From Gymnorhina tibicen (lineage: Eukaryota; Chordata; Aves; Passeriformes; Artamidae), in contig VXAZ01009309.1 in assembly GCA_013399875.1 (NCBI GenBank), forward strand, positions 2,867,984-2,931,983: 64,000 nucleotides of DNA. Direction: 5' to 3'. Shown piece by piece: positions 56,925-64,000 of the stretch. The notes under the pieces are model-generated. The model was not told the origin of the DNA. It saw nothing but the letters and a program-made list of their open reading frames with translations, and did no database searches. Positions within the stretch are counted from its first letter, which is position 1, and the number at the start of each line of letters is the position of its first letter. Made by a program: the position numbers and the translations under genes.

Positions 56925-57235
56925 TGGAAGGCAGCAGCTTTTTAATTATTAAAATTAGTGCATCCTTGAAATCACGTAGCCTGCTTTTGGCTCTGCAAAT
57001 CACTGCTTTCGTGAGAGAGGAGCAGTAATAAAATTAACCGACAGAGAGGAATAAACAAGTGGCACAGATGTAAATATTATATAATCTGCATTTCCTAAAA
57101 TATCCCTGGCTTGGCATCAGGAGTGGGATTCAGCAGAGAACCAAAGCAAGGATGCTGATGGAAAACAAACAATAATAGCAGGCAAATAGTAACTCATCAT
57201 TCTGGGGATGGGGATTAATGTTTGCATGCAAACCT
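56925..57235. promoter_or_regulatory. AT-rich block ending in TTTGCATGCAAA palindrome
   Basis: TTTTTAATTATTAAAATTAG, GTAATAAAATTAACC, GTAAATATTATATAATC and CAAACAATAATAGC lie in about 250 bp. It ends with the perfect palindrome TTTGCATGCAAA (57221-57232). CpG is rare. Conservation untested. Confidence 0.42.
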
Positions 57236-57697
57236 CCTGCCGAACACTCGAGGGGTTTTATGTCCCCCCGGACCTCCCTCGACACTGCCCAGGTGACGGT
57301 GGGAGAAGTGGGGAAACTGAGGCAGGTGGGAAGCCACCAGTGCTGGGCTTTACCTGAGCCATGACTTTCCAAAGGGAGCGCTTCCAGGTTTGTATCCCGG
57401 GCTGGAGCAGATTTTTAGGTGGTGCAAAGTGACCTGAGTCATTTGGAGCCAGCGGAGGTGAAGCCCAGCTCCATTTGCTCCTGGGGAACCCCTTTCCCAC
57501 TCAGCTGCTGGAAAATGTCCCACCCCGCCTTCCCTTTTTGCACTGCGCCACAGGAATCCGAAGAATCCCTCGGGAATCTCATGTTTTAATGGACAAATTA
57601 GTGCCAGGTCGGCTGCCCTGTCTGTGTCAGGTGGTGACTGCAGAGCACCAGCTCGGTCTGCCCGGGGCTGCTCCAGCCCTGGCACTGCTGTGCCCAT

Positions 57698-57765
57698 TTA
57701 TCGGCACATTTATTGCGTTTTTCGGCACATTTATTGAATTTATCGGCACATTTGTTGCATTTATC
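57698..57765. repeat. 21-bp tandem repeat, three units plus a partial
   Basis: Units at 57698-57718, 57719-57739 and 57740-57760 share TT(A/T)TCGGCACATTT(A/G)TTG. As 21 is divisible by 3, every frame repeats as a heptapeptide: NKCADKF-like on the reverse strand, FIGTFI-like on the forward. This gives a coding look but there is no gene context. The array is AT-rich within GC-rich flanks. Confidence 0.93.
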
Positions 57766-58149
57766 CAGCGGCTGCTGCTCCCTGGATTGCTCCTGGCCTG
57801 GGGAAGGGGCAGTGATGGATGCTGGCATCACGAGCATCCCAGCCAAACACCTCCGGGCACCGCCACCCACCAGGCTGAGCCAAAGGAGCTTTCCCGCAGC
57901 TCCTGGGCTTTGGAAAAACACAGGGGACACTTAGGGTGACCCCCAGACACCCGACCCACGTCACTGCAGGGTCACGGCTGGGTGACACCCGCAGCTTTTA
58001 GGGCGCCCAGCTCTCCCTGGCTTTGCTCCCGTGCTTGGAAATCCAGGCAGCGCTGGCTGCGAGGTGACGATCCCTCTTCGGTGTCCCGTGTTTGCAGTCA
58101 CAGCAGAGGGACACGTCCCATCTGGTGAGTCCCAGGCTCCTGCTGCTCC

Positions 58150-58800
58150 CGGGGGACCTGCGGGGAGGGATGAGCAACCCCCGCCGGGTGACACAGCGCA
58201 GCCGAATGTAAATATCGCCGCTCAGCTTTCGCCTCCTGAAGCCCCCGGAAGAGAATTAACCTCACGTCAGCCTGGAAACACTCCCAGGCCGGCGCTCCCC
58301 GCCGGGGCTGGCAGAGCAGCCGGGTCAGGTGCCGATGGGGAGATGCTGCTGCTTCCCCCGGCTCCTCCCACCCCTCTCCCCGCTGGAAAAGCTGGAATTG
58401 CACCTGGCTGCGATGCTCGGCAGCTCATTCCCCACTCCCCTGCCCGCGGGCAGTGCCGGGGATCGATATCCCGGGAGAGCAGCCCCGGCCCTTCTGCGTG
58501 AGAGGGATTCACAACAGCTCGGATCAAAAGCCCTCCTTTAATCCGGGAGACAGCGGTCGATGGGAAATTAACTGAGCTTTGGGCCCGCTCGCTCCGGCAG
58601 GAAGGGGCTGCGTGGGGGGATGAACTCATCCCCGCTCTGCGGCGGAATCAAAAGGGGCTGCTCCCAGCTGCCTGCAGCCCGTTTGATATTCGGCTTTTTC
58701 TGCTTTTCCGTCAGCCTGCAGGCAGCTCCCGCTCCGGGGGAGCGCTGAGCGCAGCCTCCTCCACGCGCTGCGGGTGATGCTCCATCAGCGCCGGCGGGTG
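58150..58800. promoter_or_regulatory. CpG-rich stretch, candidate CpG island
   Basis: CpG is denser than background across several patches such as CCCGCCGGGTGAC, CCAGGCCGGCGCTCCCCGCC and GGGCCCGCTCGCTCCGGC. Overlapping ORFs on both strands have no domain. Boundaries are approximate. Confidence 0.38.
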
Positions 58801-59194
58801 TGGGGCAGGGAGGGAGGTGGGAAAAGGTGATGTGGCACTGGGATGTGACTCCAGTCCCTTCCCAGAGCTCTTTTTCCCTCACTCACATCGTTTGCAGGAC
58901 AAACTCTCCGTGGCACCGGTGGTGCGCGCAGGTGGCACGCAGGGGACGCTCGTCGGTGTGGGACACCAGCAATGACCCCCACAGCTCAGGGGCAGAGTTC
59001 CCAAAGCCCACCCCACACTCTGAGTATCCCTCCCATCCCACGGGCGATATCCCAACCCTGAAGCGAAGCCAGGCACGTGTGGGAAGGGTTTAAATGCGAT
59101 TCCCATCCCGCGTGGGACGAAATCTCTGCGCATGAAAGAGGGGAGGGACCGTGTTCCCCCAAGGCACGGCCTTCATCGCGCCCAGTGACGAGCT

Positions 59195-59640
59195 CCGAGC
59201 ATCAGAGCGAGGGGAAATCAAAAGGAATAAAGTACATGATTACAGACAGCAGAAAATCCTTTGCAAAATTGCCCCGATTGCCTTTGAAGCCGCTGCCAGA
59301 GATGCTATTTCCTTTCGCGTTATTACCGTTTTGAACGGGGGGGGGGGGGGGAAAAAAAAAATCTGTATTCTCCCCAAAGCGGAATACTTCTTGTAAATGC
59401 CTGCCATCCCATCAGCACCACATTAAACCAACATTTCGAATTCAAACCAACGACGCTCGTGGATAAATGGAGCGGTAATGGCAGGAATTAGCAAGCAGAG
59501 CACAGGATTGAGGCAGCGATGATTTACGAGGCTCAGGCAGGAACAATCAGAGGCATCAGATCACTTCTTTGCTGCCCTGCGTGCACCTATTTGCATTTCA
59601 TCCCTGCCAGCTGGGTTTTAAAGGGAACTTCTCGCCCGAC
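59195..59640. promoter_or_regulatory. AT-richer block with octamer, split by a G15A10 run
   Basis: Two CpG-poor parts (59195-59335 and 59385-59640) with GGAATAAAGTACATG, GATTTACGAGGC and the octamer ATTTGCAT (59589-59596) sit either side of G15 (59337-59351) plus A10 (59352-59361). The second part has GAACAATCAG (SOX-like). Candidate enhancer; the homopolymer length is likely unreliable. Confidence 0.4.
59337..59361. repeat. G15A10 homopolymer pair
   Basis: Fifteen G followed directly by ten A. Length is prone to sequencing error. Confidence 0.85.
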
Positions 59641-60186
59641 TGGCCGAGAGATGCTGCTTTTTTTCTTGGTTCTTAGCTGAGGAGAGCCGTCAGGAAATGG
59701 GTGAGGAGGCCGGAGTTTCTCCCCGCGGCCCGTGGGGTGTTGTGCCGGTGATGGGTTTGGGACCGCTCCTCTCAAAGGGGGACAGGGCTGGGGGTGCCCC
59801 CAGGCTCTCGAGGGGGTGCAGCGGGAAGGAGCTGCTGGGAAAGGGGCTCTTCCCGAATCCCACAGCCCAGGCTTCTCCCTGGAGCTTCCTCGGAGTTATC
59901 CCGGCCACGCTGGGTTTGTTTCTGGGGCAGCGCACGGAGCCGAGAAGGGAGAAAACCAGGGAGAAAACCAAGAATGTGCGGACTCTTTAACCCCTCTAAA
60001 AGGCTGCTGGCCCGTGGGTGTAAACCGGGTGTAAATCATCGGTGCCTGCGGGGTTTTATGGCAGGGAGCTGCCGTGTGTAAAACCTGAGCCATGAAGGTA
60101 CCAAAGAGGCCCGGGTGACCCCGGTGGCCTCGGTGACAAGAGGAGTTTCCTGCCACCCGCTGCTGAAAGGGGGCTGGCTGTGGGAT

Positions 60187-60235
60187 GGGGATAGGGGGAG
60201 ATGCTCAGGGAGGGGAAGGATGGGGATGCTGGGGG
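60187..60235 (+). other. Potential G-quadruplex tract
   Basis: Six G-tracts of 3-5 bases (60187, 60194, 60208, 60212, 60222 and 60231) with loops of 1-9 bases. It fits the general quadruplex pattern; folding is inference. Confidence 0.55.
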
Positions 60236-62004
60236 TAAAAACAGAGCCCCAGGGGCAAAGAAAACCCTGGAGGCTGCTCCAGTGGTGGCAAAGAAAACCC
60301 CACCTTGCCCTGGTTATCTGCCGTAAGAGAAAAGAGACATCCTGGTTTGGGGCCGAGGGATGGGGGAACCCGGGGGATTGCTCAGCTTTCCTTTCAGATC
60401 TGAGCGTTTTGGAGCTCTGTGGCCTGGTTTTGCCGAGCTCTCGCCTGACCTGAGACTTCCTTTCCAGCCAAAAGCCGGTTTTTAAACGTGCCCTGACCGA
60501 ACCCGGCTCGTCACAAACCTCTCTGCTCCCTCGGTTCATCAATAAGGGGGAAAATCTATAGCGAGCACTTAAAGCTGCCTCTGCCCCGGCTGCTCAATGG
60601 CCTTCGGTGAGAAAAATAAAATAAAATCAAGTAGAAGGGAGGAAAATAAAATAAAACAAAATGAAAACTAGCAAAGCTTTCCTTTGCCAGACTCCGCAGG
60701 AGCTCGGTCCTGGTCCCGCTGTTGCTGGAGGGGCCCTCTGAGATAATTCTGATTTTGTCTCTGCCCTTGGACTCTGCCTCCTCCCTTGTCTGCTTGACTC
60801 TCTTCACATCCAAACTCTGCCCCTGCCCCTGGCCAGGCTCAGACAAGCCCCTGGGAGTACTCTCCACCCCTGTCCTGGGTTGAACAGAAATTTCTCCTTT
60901 CCCGGGAGGGACCCTCGGGGCACTTGGCACACCCGGCACGTCCGGGTGCGGGGCGTTTGTCACCTTGCGGGGTGCAGGAGGCACCGGCTTTGTTTCGCAG
61001 CCCCTCCACTGCCTCAAATTTCCTTTCCATGCAGGGGCAGGAGCCAATATTTGCTCTGCAGGCTCCCTCATGCTCCTGCATGCATTTCAGCCAGCTCTTC
61101 CCTTCACCTGCAAACAGGAGGGATGTCACTGCTGGCCCCATTCTTCCCCTCCTCTGCCTCATTTCGGCAGATGGAAATTTAAGCAAGCGGGCAGGATTTT
61201 GGCACTCGGCTCTCCCTCTGCTCCCAGGGGCTGAAACAAAGCCACGCCAACCAGCTTTGCTTTGTTAGCTGGTGTTGCTGCAGCCACGAGGTGCAGAAAA
61301 CAAAGGGAAGTAACCGAATTAACCAGGTGGGAATTTCTGTGCCTGTCACCGTCCCCTCTCCTGATCGAGGGATGGAGCTGAGAGGGGAGAGGGGCTCTCT
61401 GCTCTGCCAGTGTGCCCCTCTCTCTGAACAAATGCTCTCATTTAGACCAGCACTGCCATTCCCCCCTGAAAGTGGGAGGACTTCAACATTTAAAATGTGG
61501 AGAGAATTAAAAATATCCCTTTTCCCCCCTCCACCCCGCAAAGCGGGGAAATCTATTCTTTAACCCAACCCACTCATCACTGGGATCCATCCTTATTTGC
61601 AGGGACAAGGAAATTCGTCTGATTTGTGTTCTGCAGGAGATGGAAACAGCCAGGAAGCTGCTGGAAAGTTCCCTCCTGGCTCTCACACCCAGGAGCAGGA
61701 GCCAGGAGGGACCTTGACCACCAATGCACAACTTGAGGTGGGTCATGGAGGCACTTCCCTGGGAGTAATGAGGGTGGAGGGGCTGGAATGGCAGCCTTTG
61801 TGTCCAAAAAAAAGGGAAATTTATCCAGGAGGCTCGTGCAAAGCCAGACCATGAAAATATTGGTCTCAGCTTCCTGATCCGAATCTCTCAGGGGCAGGGA
61901 AAAAATTGCAGCTCCTCGTCCCACTGTGGGAACAAAGGGAGCTGGGAGAAAACAGGGTCAGGGAAATGTGGGGGGCACTGCTGGATGGAAGTGATGCTGC
62001 TCCC

Positions 62005-62237
62005 ATGGAATCATGGAATGGTTTGGGGTGGAAAGGGACTTAAAGATCATCCAGATCCCGCCTTTGCCATGGGCAGGGACACCTTCCACCATCCCAGGCT
62101 GCTCCAAGCCCCGTCCAACCTGGCCTTGGACACTTCCAGGGATCCAGGGGCAGCCACAGCTTCTCTGGGCACCCTGTGTCAGGGCCTGCCCACCCTCTGA
62201 GAGAAGAATTCCTTCCCGATATCCCATCTAACCCTGC
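62005..62237 (-). mobile_element. CR1 LINE, 3' end fragment (minus orientation)
   Basis: Opens with GGAATCATGGAATGGTTTGG, followed by GACTTAAAGATCATCCAG, GCCATGGGCAGGGACACC and 'cagccacagcttctctgggcaccc'. It ends near GATATCCCATCTAACCC. The least decayed CR1 copy here by eye. No coding capacity. Confidence 0.96.
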
Positions 62238-62389
62238 ATGAGGATGAGCAAGAACTGCAAGGATGGAGGGACACCGGGCATTTCCCGGGCTGCTGCATCC
62301 CCAACCCCGCAAGGTCTTTTTTGGGATTTTTTTTTGTTTGTTTTCCCCCTTTTCTGACAGCACAGGGGGGGACTGGTTAATGTGTGAGG

Positions 62390-62480
62390 GGAGCAGCAGT
62401 CGAATTTACATCGCGCTGTTTCTCTGGGTATTTTAACGCCGTTTTAAATCTGTTTTTATTGCTGCTCGAGTGCCAAGCTC
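62390..62480. promoter_or_regulatory. Small AT-richer block
   Basis: GAATTTACATCGCGC and TTTTAAATCTGTTTTTATTGC within 90 bp, immediately after the CR1. Weak composition-based candidate. Confidence 0.22.
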
Positions 62481-64000
62481 TCCTTTCAGGTGAGTGCGGA
62501 GCTGGCTGGGTTTGCTGCTCCTGGGCTGTCCCTGCTCCCGGGGAGGGAACAGCAGTGCCAGGAGCACTTTGTGCCTCCCCCAGCACCAACATCAGTCCCA
62601 CACCTCGGTTTGGGTGAGACAAAACCGGGCAGGGGGAAGAGTTTGGCTCCAAGAGGCTTTCCCCAGAAAGCAGAAGGAGATGAAGAGCAGGCGGCTCCGT
62701 CAGAACCGCAAATGCTTCATCGGTTCTTGCTTAACTCGGCAAACCTCCCTCAGACAGAAAGTTTGCAATTATTACCTGGATCAAGACAGCTTAATTAAGC
62801 AATTAGGATGTGGAGCTAGGAGCCCTTGCAGAGCGAGCTGCAGCGCTTTAATTTCGGGCCTGCTCGTGCGTGCAGGAGAGCGACGGCTTGGGAGAAGGCA
62901 ACTTCTTTTTCCTTTTCCTTCCCTCCAAACAGCTCCACCGCCAAATCAACGAGATGGGGCCCATCCACAGGCGCTGGTGGGAATTCTGCCTGGATGGGGA
63001 TGCAGTGAATCGCCGAGTGAAGCCTCGCTCCAGGTGGAGACGGCGGCTCCCCGGAGAGCCTGTGGGAGGCAGGGCGGCTCCCGAAAGTCCCTCGTGTGGC
63101 TCCCACACGGGTAAACAGCCAGCGAGGTGGCTGCGGGCGGCGGTGTGCTGGACAGCCTCCGAAACCTCTGCACTCAGAGCCGCAGCTTCCCCGTGGTTCT
63201 CAGCCAGGGTGGGGATGGGGGAAGCACAGGGCACGCTCCCGGGCCTCGTTTGCAGGCTCTGCCCGTCTCTCTGGGGACATTTTGGCGGCAGGAACGCCCC
63301 TTTAATCACGGGGAGTGCTGGTGGGGAGGGAATGGCCTGGGAAAACTCCCCAGCACCCCCTCGGTGAGCGTGGACCCGTGGCCAGCAGTTCCATGGGGCG
63401 CAGCTCCTCTTCCCCACCTCTGGGAAAAGCCTGAATTTCAAAGGGGGGAAAAAAAAAAAACCCTAAAAAACCCCTCTGCCAGGTCTGTGAGCTCCTTAAC
63501 CTCCCTCTCCGGTGGCCTGGAAACACCAGAGCTCCCCTGGCGTCCCACGTGCTGCCATCTCCCCTGCCCACGGATGGGTTTGACAGCTCCCGATGCTCGG
63601 CAGCCGGGCAGAGCCTGGGGCTGAGCTCAGGGAGTGGAACAGGGAAAGGACGGAGCCGAGCGATTTCTGACTCGTAAAATCCTTACGGGAAGGGAGGCGA
63701 ACCCCCCGGGGGCTTGGAGTTGTACGGGTCTGGTTCCGGGCTGCTGGGGCTGGAGATGAAATTCCCGTTCTGCCACACCCAGAGGTGCCAGCCCGGGGTG
63801 GGGAGTGACCCCAAATCCCACCAGGAGCACTGGGAGGGCCTTGCTTGGGGCACTTGGGAACAAACATTAAGGAAATGATGGGGTTTGGAGCCCACAACAA
63901 AAATCATCGTGCAAACCCTTGAGAATCCGGGTATTTCTCCACTATTTTCGTGCCACAGCGTGAACCCTCCAGCACGTCCGTTAAATGTGGATGCTCCAGG
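62481..64000. other. Gene-free sequence to the window end
   Basis: An AT-richer patch with GCTTAATTAAGCAATTAGG lies at 62790-62812 and an A12 run at 63449-63460. ORFs of up to 206 codons (62494-63114) overlap reverse ORFs of similar size and have no domain. Nothing else is recognised. Confidence 0.55.

Larger units (their letters stand above)
57236..59194. other. Gene-free GC-rich sequence with a 21-bp array
   Basis: CpG-rich between about 58150 and 58800 with no exon recognised. The 21-bp array is listed separately. ORFs of up to 156 codons are overlapping. Confidence 0.55.
59641..62389. other. Gene-free sequence with a CR1 copy
   Basis: Besides the CR1 and a G-rich run at 60187-60235 nothing is recognised. 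ORFs of up to 171 codons overlap on both strands. A small AT-rich patch with AATAAAATAAAATC lies at 60610-60670. Confidence 0.55.

Noticed and set aside
57598..57930. Coiled-coil-like heptads with Cys on the reverse strand
   Set aside because: Result of a 21-bp tandem repeat; no start, splice or promoter context supports a gene.
1..64000. Bacterial or phage systems, CRISPR, tRNA, rRNA and microRNA genes
   Set aside because: No spaced direct repeats, cloverleaf signatures, operon structure or known mature microRNA sequence was seen on either strand. MicroRNA hairpins cannot be fully excluded without folding software.

Overview
This window looks like bird nuclear DNA. It starts with an unsequenced gap (1-718) and then runs about 63.3 kb without a gene I can support. 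The case for a bird is the set of eight degenerate CR1 LINE 3' ends (four per strand), the retroposon typical of birds and other reptiles. Low interspersed-repeat load, generally GC-rich and CpG-containing DNA, and short AT-rich blocks fit the same picture. A songbird is possible but not shown. There are no bacterial operons, ribosome-binding sites, tRNA or rRNA genes, CRISPR arrays, insertion sequences or phage genes. Many open reading frames exist, some above 300 codons. They overlap on both strands, sit in stop-poor GC-rich DNA or tandem repeats, and show no domain or motif I recognise, so I call no CDS.

Layout: a dense CpG island abuts the gap (719-1000) and could be the edge of an unassembled promoter. 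From there to about 64 kb, GC-rich non-coding sequence alternates with AT-rich blocks of roughly 100-550 bp. These blocks are rich in TAATTA-, ATGCAAAT- and AACAAT-like words, as is typical of conserved non-coding elements around developmental transcription-factor genes. The clearest are 9955-10270, 21065-21430, 26990-27290, 33890-34260, 49460-49950, 51180-51720, 56925-57235 and 59195-59640. Conservation was not measured; these calls rest on composition and motif content only.

Tandem repeats are the most definite structures besides CR1. They are a 17-bp C-rich minisatellite (50240-50551), a 27-30 bp minisatellite carrying a homeodomain-type core in successive units (18532-18715), a 21-bp array (57698-57765), a 100-bp imperfect duplication (22881-23064) and several 10-15 bp arrays. 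CTG, GGA, GGAT and CAAA microsatellites and long homopolymers also occur.

Overall interpretation (inference): either a large intron or an intergenic regulatory landscape of a developmental gene whose promoter may lie at or beyond the left gap. I found no new protein system. The best leads are non-coding: exact octamer words concentrated in AT-rich blocks, three RFX X-box-like sites, and a minisatellite that repeats a homeodomain-type site.
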